NCBI RefSeq assembly: GCF_918797525.1
Contig: NZ_OU963893.1
Location: 4,154,001-4,218,000 of the forward strand
Direction: 5' to 3'
Length of the DNA: 64,000 nt
Origin: an unidentified bacterial endosymbiont
GTDB lineage: Bacteria; Pseudomonadota; Gammaproteobacteria; Enterobacterales; Enterobacteriaceae
Shown here: in pieces, positions 38,264 through 48,215 of the stretch
How positions within the stretch are numbered: position 1 is the stretch's first letter
How the letters are laid out: every line of letters begins with the position of its first letter
The notes under the pieces: model-generated
What the model was told of the DNA's origin: nothing
The model's input: the letters and a program-made list of their open reading frames with translations, nothing else
The model's database searches: none
Position numbers and translations under genes: made by a program

Positions 38264-40744
38264 ATGAAAAATTTAAGTCGCGCGACGGTTATCATTGCGG
38301 GTGGGCTCATTAGCGTAGCCGGAAATGCCCTTTCGGAAACGCAAACAGCGTCAGTTCGTATCAATAAATACGTGATCCCGGCAGTTTTTGTCAACGCACT
38401 TAACCAAGGGATGAACGTTCCTGTTTTCATACGCTTTGACAGAGATACGTCACGCGAACGTAGCGATCAAAAAATAGCCGACGTGGTGCTGGGTATCAAA
38501 GACGGGGCCTTTCTAATAAAGCAGGTCATCCTGGAGGATCAACCGCAACAAACCGGGTTATCGCAGGCCGTGCGCGCAAAGTTGATGGAGATGAAAGACG
38601 TAAATTTTGGCGACGGCTCGCGGCTGGACGTGACCAAAAACGCATTTCTTTCGCTGGAATCAAAGTCATTTTACATTGAACTGAATGTCACCGAGGAGGC
38701 GTTAGCGCCAACGATAATACCTCGTACCAATACGCTGAGTAACTCATCGGTGGAGGGCGTGACCAACGTTCTGAACTACTCATTTGGTAGCTATTATATA
38801 AGCCGACAGAGCACAGAGAGTTCGAGTAGTTATCTCACGCTCGATAATACCGCAGCGTGGCGCGAACATCATATCAATCTAAACGGTTCGGTTTATGGTA
38901 TTGGCACACCTCACCGCAACAGTGAACTCTACCGCGCGATGTATGAAAAAGATCGCGACGGCCATCGGCTTGCGCTCGGGATGGTGGATACCTGGAACCT
39001 GCAATCAATTGCAAGCATGAGCGCCTTAAATTCCAGTCGGATTTATGGTGCAAGCTTTGGTAACCGAAGCAGTACGCAGATTGAGGATAATACCCTGTCC
39101 TTAATTCCGATCACCGTGTTCTTACCCGCAGCTGGAGAGGTGCATATCTTTCGCGATGACCGTCTGCTGAGCATTCAGAACTTCCCAATGGGCAGCTATG
39201 AGATTGACACCGCCCGCCTGCCGTTTGGCGTGTATAACGTCGATATTCAGATTGTGGTTAATGGTCGTACGGTCAGCAGTCGTAGCGCCCAAATCAATAA
39301 AACGTTTTCCCGAAAATCCAGCGTAACCGGGGAAGTTTCATGGCAGGTTTTTGGCGGCGCGCTTGAAATGAACAGGATGTATGTCCAACCCAACAGCAGT
39401 GAACGTAAAAAAGAGACCTGGATTTCCGGCGTGGCGGCAGCCACTACACAACCCTGGTTTTCCGGGGTGAATGTAAAATCCACCTTATATGGGTTTGATA
39501 ACAATGGCGTAAACGAAACTGAAGCCAACGTTATCTTCAGCGATGCGCTCACCGCTAATCAGCAAGTACTCATGGCCAGCGACAGTACCTGGCGGAGTAT
39601 TTCGACCCTGAATCTCAATTTGCCCCAGGGATATGGCAGTCTATGGACAACACAGGAAAAAAGCGCGATCGGTAATCGACTTGATATGCAAAAAAGCGAT
39701 GCCCTCTCTTTCGGGGCAACGGCTAATTTAAACAAATTGTCGCCCTGGCTGGGGACGTTGACCGTGAGCAATACGCACGATCGTTATGCAGGTAACAGAT
39801 TCACCAATATGGACTATAGCCAGTCGCTTTTTTCCAACCGGCATGCCTCGGTTTCTCTGCGGACAGGCATTCAAAACTATACTTACAACGATCGAAACAC
39901 TTCTCGCGACAAATATGTCAATATTAATGTTTCGATACCGCTCACGACGTGGTTCAGCGCGGGTGTCTCAAGTGAAAATGGGAACATGCTCGCCAACGCC
40001 ACTATTCGTAAAAGCCTGAATGATAGCGCCATTACTCAGGTAGGCGGATCTGTGTCGAAAAGAATAAAGGAAAAAGACACTTCCGGGCGAGACAATGAAC
40101 ATTCGGCCAACGGATACCTTGCCTTTGACACAAAATACAACACCGGGAACGCCTCTGTGACCCACACCTCAGACAATACTTCCACATTCAATATGAGCAC
40201 CCAGGGAAGCGTTGGTTGGGCCAAAAACAGCATGGCGATGGGTAAAGGATCACAACATTCAGGGATCATGATTAAAACCGATCTGGCAGATGACGGTGCC
40301 ATGCTGGCTAACATTAATGGACGCAACTATCCACTCAGCGGGAAAAGAAACTATATTAATTTGCCGCCTTATGCAGAGTATAAAGTCGAACTGATGAACG
40401 ATAAAAAATCTGAAGAAAGCGTGTCTGTGGTCAGCGGACGTCAAAGCCATCATGTCCTCTACCCAGGAAATATTGGTATTATCGAGCCTGAAGTGAAGCA
40501 GCTTGTTACGGTATTTGGTCGAATAAAGCCTGCTGGCGGTGATGCCCTGGCAGGGATAGAAATCAAAAATCATATCGGACGAGCGCAAACGGATGAATAT
40601 GGCGAGTTTTCTATGGACATAGACAAACGCTATCCGGTCATCGCCATTCTTAATAAAAACAATGAAGTGTGTGAAGCCAGTCTGGATCTGCATAAAGCCC
40701 GCGGGGCTGTTTGGCTTGGTGATATATACTGCCAGAAATCATAA
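38264..40744 (+). CDS. ecpC: Common pilus outer-membrane usher EcpC
   Basis: An 826-residue usher through which EcpA and EcpD are secreted and polymerised. A signal peptide precedes an N-terminal domain, then a beta-barrel with a plug-like insert (PITVFLPAAGEVHIFRDDRLL) and a C-terminal carboxypeptidase-like domain (VFGRIKPAGGDALAGIEIKN). It is close in length to the 841-residue E. coli EcpC. No strong ribosome site is seen, consistent with coupling to ecpB. Confidence 0.9.
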   Translation: MKNLSRATVIIAGGLISVAGNALSETQTASVRINKYVIPAVFVNALNQGMNVPVFIRFDRDTSRERSDQKIADVVLGIKDGAFLIKQVILEDQPQQTGLSQAVRAKLMEMKDVNFGDGSRLDVTKNAFLSLESKSFYIELNVTEEALAPTIIPRTNTLSNSSVEGVTNVLNYSFGSYYISRQSTESSSSYLTLDNTAAWREHHINLNGSVYGIGTPHRNSELYRAMYEKDRDGHRLALGMVDTWNLQSIASMSALNSSRIYGASFGNRSSTQIEDNTLSLIPITVFLPAAGEVHIFRDDRLLSIQNFPMGSYEIDTARLPFGVYNVDIQIVVNGRTVSSRSAQINKTFSRKSSVTGEVSWQVFGGALEMNRMYVQPNSSERKKETWISGVAAATTQPWFSGVNVKSTLYGFDNNGVNETEANVIFSDALTANQQVLMASDSTWRSISTLNLNLPQGYGSLWTTQEKSAIGNRLDMQKSDALSFGATANLNKLSPWLGTLTVSNTHDRYAGNRFTNMDYSQSLFSNRHASVSLRTGIQNYTYNDRNTSRDKYVNINVSIPLTTWFSAGVSSENGNMLANATIRKSLNDSAITQVGGSVSKRIKEKDTSGRDNEHSANGYLAFDTKYNTGNASVTHTSDNTSTFNMSTQGSVGWAKNSMAMGKGSQHSGIMIKTDLADDGAMLANINGRNYPLSGKRNYINLPPYAEYKVELMNDKKSEESVSVVSGRQSHHVLYPGNIGIIEPEVKQLVTVFGRIKPAGGDALAGIEIKNHIGRAQTDEYGEFSMDIDKRYPVIAILNKNNEVCEASLDLHKARGAVWLGDIYCQKS

Positions 40745-40778
40745 GTATAAAAATGACCGGGATATAAGGGGCAATTTA

Positions 40779-42422
40779 ATGAAAAATATTTTTAAACATT
40801 CAGGCCTGAGAGGGTTAGGCTATGGCCTACCAGCGCTGACTTTGTTGGTTTTATTATTTTATTCCTCAATAATATTTGCTGCCACGCCATCGACAGTTAA
40901 CGATGGCAACAATACGTATGTTTTAATTGAAAATGAAGTAGATGGTGACTATCTTATTACACCTAATACCTTCAGCCCGCGTTTTACCGGAGCAAATACA
41001 TGGACAAAATTCAATACTAACCAGACCAGCCTGGGCTTTATGGGACATCAATGGAATCAGCCTAATAGATATTTTGATATCTGGATAGATAACTCTCCGA
41101 TAAATAGGCCATTTCGAGGGCTTCGCTGTATCACAGATGGTGCCAACTGCCCCGCATCAGGATATTTAGCGGCAGATGTTATTGACGCCAATGGTATTTA
41201 TCACACGCTTGGAGGCAATAATGAAAACAACGGGAGTTTTGCCTATGGCTCTCTGACTGATTCAGCATATCAGTACTTTGCTTCACGTCCTGTCGGTGCA
41301 AACGACGCGTACGTTCTGAATGTTTGTGTAACCACCACAAATTATGACTACGCTTCAGGGGTGAGATGTAAAGACCTAACCACAAATGTAGCGTGGCGTG
41401 CAGTCAATATGACCTTGACTAAGGTCGGCCATCTAAAACTTTATAGCACTAACGCTCTTGCCGAGGTATGGGTCGCCAGCGACGGTACGCCAAGTACCAC
41501 GTTAAACTCTGAGCACTGTAATATCGCTATCGTTAATAATGTCAACGGTATTACATGCCGCATGGTCTCTTATAACTACCAGCGTTCAGCAAATATCACT
41601 TCTAACCTGTTTTTCAGTATGGTCATCGATACTGGCACATTAGGTTTCAGCCCTGCTGCCAGTACGATTAGATATAGCGGAGATGGTGCAACATGGTACA
41701 ACTATAGCTTACGTACCGCTTACAGTAACATCTTCAAAGAGGCTGGTGATGGTTATGTTTATGTTTTTCTGTCGAACACATTTTTGAAGAACCTCGTGGA
41801 CAGAGGTATTTCCATTACTAATAATGACTCAATCTTTACCTTTAATTTTTATAACGCGGTCGTTCCCTTATCAGGATATTATCAGTTTACAGCATCAAGT
41901 TCGCTAAGTATCTTACCGAAAGAATACGGTATTAGTATTGCCTCAAGCGACGGTCAAGCCCATCCAAAAGGCTCAGGGGAAATAGGCAGTCAGCAGCCCA
42001 TTGAGCTTGAATATACGGTGACAACGTCTGCGGAACGGCAGGCAGACAGTATTACCGCTCAGGTCACCGGAAATTCAGTAACAATAGATTCTGTGCCGTA
42101 CTGCCTTTTTAGTTCTCCGGATAACACATTTAAAGTCCCGATTCCGGCATATCTTTCGTATACCTCGCAGACTGGCGCGACCATAAAGGAGCGCAATAGC
42201 TGTGCAGACGAGCCTGTAGATTTAACTGGCGCACTCTGGACACAGACGGCCTGGGATGCGTCTACGGATAAAGGCTACTTTTTTACCACCAACCTTAAGC
42301 TCCTTTTCCCGATGAATAATTCACGTTCTGACTATACACTTGAGGGTGACACCTGGATGGGTACAGTCAGTGCAAGTGGCGAAATCAAGGTTGAGGCGAC
42401 CTGGATTGGCGTTAACCGTTAG
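40779..42422 (+). CDS. ecpD: Common pilus tip adhesin EcpD
   Basis: EcpD is the two-domain tip subunit and adhesin of the common pilus. The product has 547 residues, identical to the E. coli length. It carries a long signal sequence (LTLLVLLFYSSIIFAATPS) and an aromatic, Asn/Thr-rich mature protein. The frame is open upstream into ecpC, but the signal peptide start at 40779, preceded by AAGGGG, is preferred. The sequence is more A/T-rich than the core genes. Confidence 0.88.
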   Translation: MKNIFKHSGLRGLGYGLPALTLLVLLFYSSIIFAATPSTVNDGNNTYVLIENEVDGDYLITPNTFSPRFTGANTWTKFNTNQTSLGFMGHQWNQPNRYFDIWIDNSPINRPFRGLRCITDGANCPASGYLAADVIDANGIYHTLGGNNENNGSFAYGSLTDSAYQYFASRPVGANDAYVLNVCVTTTNYDYASGVRCKDLTTNVAWRAVNMTLTKVGHLKLYSTNALAEVWVASDGTPSTTLNSEHCNIAIVNNVNGITCRMVSYNYQRSANITSNLFFSMVIDTGTLGFSPAASTIRYSGDGATWYNYSLRTAYSNIFKEAGDGYVYVFLSNTFLKNLVDRGISITNNDSIFTFNFYNAVVPLSGYYQFTASSSLSILPKEYGISIASSDGQAHPKGSGEIGSQQPIELEYTVTTSAERQADSITAQVTGNSVTIDSVPYCLFSSPDNTFKVPIPAYLSYTSQTGATIKERNSCADEPVDLTGALWTQTAWDASTDKGYFFTTNLKLLFPMNNSRSDYTLEGDTWMGTVSASGEIKVEATWIGVNR

Positions 42423-42431
42423 GATAAGCTG

Positions 42432-43112
42432 ATGCGATTTTTAACACTCTTTTATTTAGCCGGTTCTTTACTGCTCACAGCATGGCCTGCGGCTGCCATT
42501 TATCTGAATTCAACGGTATTTTCAGTTGAAGCCAGGGACGCATTTCTTTCCATTCCGGTAGTGAACAATACGTCTGTGGCTAATATTTATTCCGTGCAGG
42601 CCTTCAAAATTGATAAACCCGGTGAGGGAGGGGAGAATCGCGTTCGTGAGAACGAAAAGGATGTCATTTGGTCCCCGCTTAACATCACTATCCCGCCTGG
42701 CGGCAAGGATTATTTCAAGGTTTTCTACCGTGGTCCGAAAGACAGACAAGAGCGCTACTTCAGGATAATTTTCAGGGAGGTGCCGGTTACCATCGTCCCT
42801 TTCAAAAAAAATGCCAAAGCGACTGAAGTGGTATCGACTATTTCAATGAGCGCAATATTGATCGTACGGCCAAGGGATACTGTGCTGAAATATGCCTACG
42901 ATGAAAGCCAGGGGATATTGAAAAACAGCGGTAACACGTTCTTTAGAGTCATTATCCATAAGGGATGCACGGGGGATGACGAAAGCTCTCACCAATTCCA
43001 TATGTTGCCCGGTGAACGTTATGCATCAGCGTCTTTAAAAGGCATGAACAGGAAGTTCATCGTGGCAGAGGGTAAATATATTCCTTTAGGCACCGCTTGC
43101 TTTGGGAATTGA
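42432..43112 (+). CDS. ecpE: Common pilus chaperone EcpE
   Basis: A second periplasmic chaperone of the operon, 226 residues, homologous to EcpB: compare FKVFYRGPKDRQERYFRI here with the EcpB edge strand. A signal peptide ends at WPAAA. In E. coli EcpE helps fold EcpD or EcpA. It starts 9 bp after ecpD and closes the operon; a weak ACGAGCGT/ACGCTCGT hairpin lies at 43138-43163. Confidence 0.88.
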   Translation: MRFLTLFYLAGSLLLTAWPAAAIYLNSTVFSVEARDAFLSIPVVNNTSVANIYSVQAFKIDKPGEGGENRVRENEKDVIWSPLNITIPPGGKDYFKVFYRGPKDRQERYFRIIFREVPVTIVPFKKNAKATEVVSTISMSAILIVRPRDTVLKYAYDESQGILKNSGNTFFRVIIHKGCTGDDESSHQFHMLPGERYASASLKGMNRKFIVAEGKYIPLGTACFGN

Positions 43113-43548
43113 ATAAACAAAACTCTCTCTTCTCTTTACGAGCGTTGCCAGCGGCACGCTCGTGTTCAGCGTTCCGGCCCCCCGCAAAACAACATCTCAG
43201 CCAATGCGTTTATTAAGCGCACGATCGCGTACACTTTATACAGTTGAATGTAAAATTACGTATTCAACCATTACACAGGAAACATTTTTGGAAATTATTA
43301 GCATTTCAACTACTGCATTTCAAACGATTATCCCCGTCTCGTTCACCCTCTGTTTAGAAAAAAAATTAAACTTATTCTAAACACTAAAACATTATGCATT
43401 GACGCAGTAAAAAACCCTCTTTCCCTCAACATAAAGCGACAACTGACCTAACAAAATCAATATAAAACCGCGACTTCCATCACATTTGCAGTCGTAAACA
43501 TCGCTTGTTAAGGTGTCCTCATATTAATTTGATGACGAGGAAATACTT
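43113..43548. other. AT-rich intergenic region between ecpE and the yfaZ-like gene
   Basis: 436 bp with a possible terminator hairpin (43138-43163) just after ecpE, then A/T-rich sequence that must hold the promoter of the YfaZ-like gene. No coding sequence or recognised operator was found. Confidence 0.6.
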
Positions 43549-44094
43549 ATGAAAAAGCTCAATGTCCTTATTCTTTCCGCACTTACCGCTGTATCTGGCT
43601 CCGCACTGGCAATGGGCGGCAGCATTGAGCAGGGTAAAAACTTTACCAACCTGAATGTGGAAATGGGTAAATCGACTTCCGGCCTGTACGCGGAAGGTAA
43701 CTGGATTAAAAATACCGACGACGGCACTACCACCGGTGGCGTTGGCGCAGGCTACAATTTCGAAGTCGGCCCGGTGATGCTGAATGCTGGCGCGAAAGCC
43801 CTCTACGTGGGCCCGAAAAAAGGGGATAACGGCGTGGCGTTCCCGGTAGGCGGCGGCGTAAGCGTTGCGCTGACCGACAGCGTTAAGGTGTTCGGTGAAG
43901 GATATGTTGCACCAGACGGCATGAACAACAGCGTAAAAAATTACGTTGAAGCCAACGGCGGCGTAAGCTGGAGCCCAATCAAACCCGTTACGCTGAAAGT
44001 GGGCTATCGCCACGTGAGCGTTGACGGCAAAGACGGTCGTCCAAACCACACCCTGATCGACGGTGCCTACGTGGGCGGCGGCGTGAGCTTCTAA
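43549..44094 (+). CDS. yfaZ: YfaZ-family outer-membrane protein
   Basis: A 181-residue exported protein matching the YfaZ family in length and pattern. The signal peptide ends GSALA before MGGSIEQGKN. The mature part alternates short beta strands with glycine turns and ends in the outer-membrane signature YVGGGVSF (terminal phenylalanine). It is likely a small beta-barrel of unknown function. In E. coli yfaZ is at about 50 min, so this is either a second locus or a moved gene. GACGAGGAA precedes the start. Confidence 0.8.
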   Translation: MKKLNVLILSALTAVSGSALAMGGSIEQGKNFTNLNVEMGKSTSGLYAEGNWIKNTDDGTTTGGVGAGYNFEVGPVMLNAGAKALYVGPKKGDNGVAFPVGGGVSVALTDSVKVFGEGYVAPDGMNNSVKNYVEANGGVSWSPIKPVTLKVGYRHVSVDGKDGRPNHTLIDGAYVGGGVSF

Positions 44095-44111
44095 CGTATT
44101 GTAAAAACAAG

Positions 44112-44140
44112 AAAAAACCTGCCAACCGGCAGGTTTTTTT
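44112..44140. terminator. Bidirectional terminator between the yfaZ-like and aldehyde dehydrogenase genes
   Basis: AAAAAACCTGCC pairs with GGCAGGTTTTTT around an AACC loop. There is a U-run on each strand, so it ends both convergent genes. Confidence 0.93.
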
Positions 44141-44141
44141 A

Positions 44142-45521
44142 TTACCTCGTTGACTTATGCACGACTACCAGCTTCTGGTTCACAAACTCTTTGATCCCCA
44201 AATCCGATAGCTCACGGCCGTAGCCGGAACGCTTCACCCCACCGAACGGCAGCTCTGCGGCAGTATCGGTCAGCCAGTTGATGTAGACCATACCGGTTTC
44301 GATACGGGACGCCATTTTCTTCGCCCGCTCAATATCCTGACTGAATATCGCGCCGCCCAGGCCGTAGTGCGAATCGTTCGCCAGCGCGACCGCGTCGTCG
44401 TCGCTCTTCACCACATAAATTTGCGCCACCGGGCCGAAGAACTCTTCGAAGTACGCCGGATTTTCTCGCGAGATGTTGGTCAGGATCGTCGGTTCAAAGA
44501 AGCTCCCGTCACGTTGAACCGGCTTACCGCCATAATGGAGCGTCGCGCCGTTTTTCACCGCCTCGTTGACCTGTTTGGTCAATGTCTCAAGGGCATCTTT
44601 CGAAGACAACGGCCCCAGCGTGGTGCTTTCGTCCAGCGGATCGCCCATCTTCACCTGTCTGAAGGCCTCGGTGAATTGACTCAGGAACGCATCGGCGATG
44701 TGCTCATGCAGGATGAAACGCTTCGCTGCAGTACAGACCTGCCCGGCGTTAGTCAACCGCGCGTTAACGCCGATCTTCACTGCTTTCTCGAGGTCAGCAT
44801 CGTCAAGCACCACGAACACGTCGTTACCGCCCAGTTCGAGGGTCGATTTCTTTATATGCTTCGCCGCCTGCGCCGCGACCACGCTGCCCGCTTTTTCTGA
44901 ACCGGTCAGCGCCGCACCCTGCACGCGCTCGTCAGCAATGATATTCGCCACCTGATCGGAGGAGATGAACAGGTTAGTCCACGCCCCTTCCGGCGCACCG
45001 GCCTCACGCACCAGATGGGCAAAGGTCTCGGCGCAGTGCGGTACGATACTGGCATGTTTGGCGATCACCGGATTCCCCGCCGCCAGGTTTGGCGCCAGCA
45101 CGCGCATCAGTTGGTAGTAAGGGAAGTTCCACGGTTCAACGGCGACCAGCACGCCGATGGGGTGATGTTCCACCCAGGCTTCCCCCTGTTCGGTATTGTA
45201 TTTCACCGGCGCCAGGAACTGCTTCGCGTTATCCGCATAATAGCGGGCAATTTGCGCACACAGTTTAACCTCGCTACGGCTTTGTTCGATGAGCTTACCC
45301 ATCTCCAGACTGGCAATCTTTGCCAGATCCTCCACGCGTTCGTCGATAAGGTCGGCAAGCTTATGCAGCACCGGCAAACGCTGGTCAATATCGCCTTTCG
45401 CCCACTCAGAGTGGTAGAGCGCATCGGCCGCTTTCAGCGCCGCGTCGACCTGGGCATCCGTATGGGAGGGATATTCTTTAATGAGCTGGTTGGTGGCAGG
45501 ATTTACTGTCTGGTAAGCCAT
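44142..45521 (-). CDS. NAD(P)-dependent aldehyde dehydrogenase (succinate-semialdehyde type)
   Basis: A 459-residue enzyme of the ALDH superfamily, nearest in pattern to bacterial succinate-semialdehyde dehydrogenases such as Sad. It would oxidise an aldehyde to an acid with NAD(P). Seen are the VEPWNFPYYQLMR motif, the catalytic Glu229 in LELGGND and the nucleophile Cys263 in NAGQVCTAAKR. The C terminus has LPFGGVKRSGYGREL. It is only moderately like E. coli Sad, so no symbol is given. It is monocistronic, with GGAGAT before the ATG. The exact substrate cannot be read from context. Confidence 0.9.
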   Translation of the reverse strand: MAYQTVNPATNQLIKEYPSHTDAQVDAALKAADALYHSEWAKGDIDQRLPVLHKLADLIDERVEDLAKIASLEMGKLIEQSRSEVKLCAQIARYYADNAKQFLAPVKYNTEQGEAWVEHHPIGVLVAVEPWNFPYYQLMRVLAPNLAAGNPVIAKHASIVPHCAETFAHLVREAGAPEGAWTNLFISSDQVANIIADERVQGAALTGSEKAGSVVAAQAAKHIKKSTLELGGNDVFVVLDDADLEKAVKIGVNARLTNAGQVCTAAKRFILHEHIADAFLSQFTEAFRQVKMGDPLDESTTLGPLSSKDALETLTKQVNEAVKNGATLHYGGKPVQRDGSFFEPTILTNISRENPAYFEEFFGPVAQIYVVKSDDDAVALANDSHYGLGGAIFSQDIERAKKMASRIETGMVYINWLTDTAAELPFGGVKRSGYGRELSDLGIKEFVNQKLVVVHKSTR

Positions 45522-45552
45522 ATCGAATCTCCTTTAATTACCGCTTAGGGTA

Positions 45553-45804
45553 TTAAGGGTAGTCAAAATGACTGGTCGCGGACGTAAAGTTGGGTATATC
45601 CGGAAGGTTCTTAGAAAGGATCGCGGGCTTTGAGCTGCATATGTAATGATCGGGAATATCACCTGCAGTCTGATGCATTTTGCGGCCCTGCTAAGCCATG
45701 GTCTTGATTTTTTTCTCGCTGATTGGCGCATCGCTGTTGTAGCGGCTGATGGCGAGAAGCGTTGACGTATTCGCACATTCACCCGGCTTAAGCAATATAT
45801 TCAT
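45553..45804 (-). pseudogene. Small ORF interrupted by an in-frame TAG
   Basis: One frame runs from ATG at 45804 to TAA at 45553 with a single TAG at codon 38 (45691-45693). The first part is MNILLKPGECANTSTLLAIS to KKIKTMA; the second part continues QGRKMHQTAGDIPDH to SHFDYP. Both halves have protein-like composition. A different overlapping frame (45534-45782) is open without a stop but is Arg-rich and looks like a shadow. No family was recognised. It is probably a decayed gene next to the restriction operon. Confidence 0.35.
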
Positions 45805-45947
45805 AGTATCAATTAAATTTGGCAAACCATACTCATAACATATTGAAAATGATCGTGTTTTTTAGTGAATGATACTTTAAGGCATGGTAAAAAGAGAGTT
45901 TTAAATCCTCCTAAAATAATGCCTCTAACATGGGCAAGGGTGCTTTT

Positions 45948-48215
45948 ATGACGTCCCTCAACTTCTCGCAAACGGCAGCCTTTATTTGGTCTGTCGCTGA
46001 TTTGCTACGCGGTGATTTTAAACAGTCTCAGTATGGCCGCATTATTCTTCCTTTCACCCTACTACGCCGCCTGGAATGCGTGCTTGAAGAGAGCAAAGAC
46101 AGGGTCGTCGCCGAGGCCAAAAACGTCCGTGCCTCGCACCTGCCTGAAGAGGCGAAAGAGAAATTAATCCTGCGCGCCACTAATCACCTGACGTTCTTTA
46201 ATGCCTCGCCGCTGGATCTGGGCAAGCTGGGGCAAAGCGATATTCGGGATAATCTGGAAAACTATATCCAGTCTTTCTCAACCGATGCCCGTGAAATTTT
46301 CGAACACTTTAAGTTCAGCGAATTTATTGGACTGTTGGATGACGCTAACCTGCTGTACAAGATTGTGCAGAAGTTTGCCACTACCGACCTTAGTCCGCAG
46401 GCCATCTCCAATCATGATATGGGATTGGTATTTGAAGAGCTGATCCGCCGTTTTGCCGAAAGCTCAAATGAAACCGCCGGGGAACATTTTACCCCCCGTG
46501 ATATTGTGCGCCTCACCACCTCTCTGGTCTTTATGGAAGACGATGATGCCCTCACCAGAGCCGGCGTTATTCGTACTCTATACGACCCGACGGCAGGCAC
46601 GGGCGGCTTTCTCTCCGCCGGGATGGAGTACGTCCACGAACTCAATCCAAAAGCGGTAATGCGCCCGTTCGGACAGGAGTTAAACCCGGAGTCTTACGCC
46701 ATCTGTAAGGCCGACATGCTGATAAAAGGCCAGGACGTCAGCCGCATCAAACTGGGTAACACCCTTTCCAACGATCAACTTCCTGTCGACCGCTTTGATT
46801 ACATGTTATCGAATCCACCGTTTGGCGTGGACTGGAAGAAAATCGAAGCCGATGTAAATAACGAGCATCGTAAAGGGTTTGAGGGGCGTTTCGGGCCGGG
46901 TCTGCCGCGCGTCTCGGATGGCTCGCTTTTATTCCTGCTACATCTGATCAGCAAAATGCGCGATGCTGATACCGGGGGACGCATCGGCATCATCCTTAAC
47001 GGTTCACCGCTGTTTACCGGCGGAGCGGGCAGCGGCGAGAGCGAAATCCGACGCTACATACTTGAAGCCGACCTGCTGGAGGGGATCGTTGCCCTACCCA
47101 CCGACATGTTCTACAACACCGGTATCGCCACTTACGTGTGGATCCTGTCGAACAAAAAAAGCGCTGAGCGTAAGGGTAAGATCCAGTTGATCGATGCCAG
47201 CAAGCTGTTCAGCAAAATGCGCAAATCATTGGGCGCGAAACGCAACATGATGAGCGAGGAGGACATCCGGCTTATCACCCGTACCTTTGGCGACTTCGAG
47301 GTCGTGGATCTTAAAGACGCTGGCGACAAACGCACATTCTCCTGCAAGATCTTCAACAGCACTGATTTCGGCTTCCGCCGCCTGACCATTGAACGTCCTC
47401 TGCGTTTAACGGCCCAGGTCACCGATGAATCTATTGCCGCACTTCGCTTCGCCCCAAAACCGTTTAATGCCCCGATGGTCTGTCTGTATGAGGCTTTCGG
47501 TGCGTTCTGGCAGAACGAGAACTACGGCAGTTTTGCTGCACTCGAAGCCGAAGCGCGTGCCATTATTAAAGCCGAATTCCCTGAGCTCAAAGAGAAGCAG
47601 ATTAAAGATCTGCTTGACGCGTCGCTATGGCAAAACCAGCGTGCGTTGATGATGAAAGCGCAGCAGATTCAGACGCAGCTCGATGGTAAAGCGGGTGGTA
47701 AAGGGCAGCCGAGCGATGACTTTAACCAGTTCCAGCTCACACTAAAAGAAGCGATCAAAACCGCCGCCGTGAAGCTCGATGCGAAAGAGCACAAGCAGTT
47801 TATTGAGGCGATCGCCCGTAAAAATCCGCATGCCGAACCGGTAATCAAAAAGGTACTTAAGGAAGCTGCCCAACCGCTGTACGGCGCGTTTGATTACTGT
47901 GGACAGGTGGTAGAATTCGAACAGGATGCCGACCTGCGCGATAACGAGAACGTAGCGCTTAGTCCGTCTGTCGCGACCAGCGATCTGATTGAAGGGTACG
48001 TGAAGGCCGAGGTGTTGCCGCACGTGCCAGATGCATGGATAAATGCCGACAAGCGTGATGCACGGGACGGTGAGGTTGGAATTGTGGGGTACGAGATTCC
48101 GTTTAACCGACATTTTTATGTGTATAAGCCCCCGCGCCCGCTGGAAGAGATCGACGCTGAGCTGGACACGCTGAGCGCGGAGATTATGAAGCTGCTGCAG
48201 GAGGTACATTCCTGA
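45948..48215 (+). CDS. hsdM: Type I restriction-modification methyltransferase subunit HsdM
   Basis: HsdM methylates adenine at N6 in the site recognised by HsdS and is also needed for restriction. The product is about 755 residues, longer than the 529 of EcoKI, with a long C-terminal extension. Motif I is DPTAGTGGF (from residue 213) and motif IV is NPPFGVDW (from 289), which together define an N6-adenine methylase. The N-terminal domain has the conserved [13 protein letters not shown]. The start at 45948 is preferred to the one at 45930 because AAGGG lies eight bases upstream. Order is M-S-R, unlike EcoKI (R-M-S). Confidence 0.93.
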   Translation: MTSLNFSQTAAFIWSVADLLRGDFKQSQYGRIILPFTLLRRLECVLEESKDRVVAEAKNVRASHLPEEAKEKLILRATNHLTFFNASPLDLGKLGQSDIRDNLENYIQSFSTDAREIFEHFKFSEFIGLLDDANLLYKIVQKFATTDLSPQAISNHDMGLVFEELIRRFAESSNETAGEHFTPRDIVRLTTSLVFMEDDDALTRAGVIRTLYDPTAGTGGFLSAGMEYVHELNPKAVMRPFGQELNPESYAICKADMLIKGQDVSRIKLGNTLSNDQLPVDRFDYMLSNPPFGVDWKKIEADVNNEHRKGFEGRFGPGLPRVSDGSLLFLLHLISKMRDADTGGRIGIILNGSPLFTGGAGSGESEIRRYILEADLLEGIVALPTDMFYNTGIATYVWILSNKKSAERKGKIQLIDASKLFSKMRKSLGAKRNMMSEEDIRLITRTFGDFEVVDLKDAGDKRTFSCKIFNSTDFGFRRLTIERPLRLTAQVTDESIAALRFAPKPFNAPMVCLYEAFGAFWQNENYGSFAALEAEARAIIKAEFPELKEKQIKDLLDASLWQNQRALMMKAQQIQTQLDGKAGGKGQPSDDFNQFQLTLKEAIKTAAVKLDAKEHKQFIEAIARKNPHAEPVIKKVLKEAAQPLYGAFDYCGQVVEFEQDADLRDNENVALSPSVATSDLIEGYVKAEVLPHVPDAWINADKRDARDGEVGIVGYEIPFNRHFYVYKPPRPLEEIDAELDTLSAEIMKLLQEVHS

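Noticed and set aside
43162-43380. A 72-codon frame between ecpE and the yfaZ-like gene
   Set aside because: No ribosome site or protein-like pattern; it runs through A/T-rich promoter DNA.
45534-45782. An open 82-codon frame overlapping the amber-interrupted ORF
   Set aside because: It is Arg/Pro-rich and out of frame with the more protein-like reading; considered a shadow.
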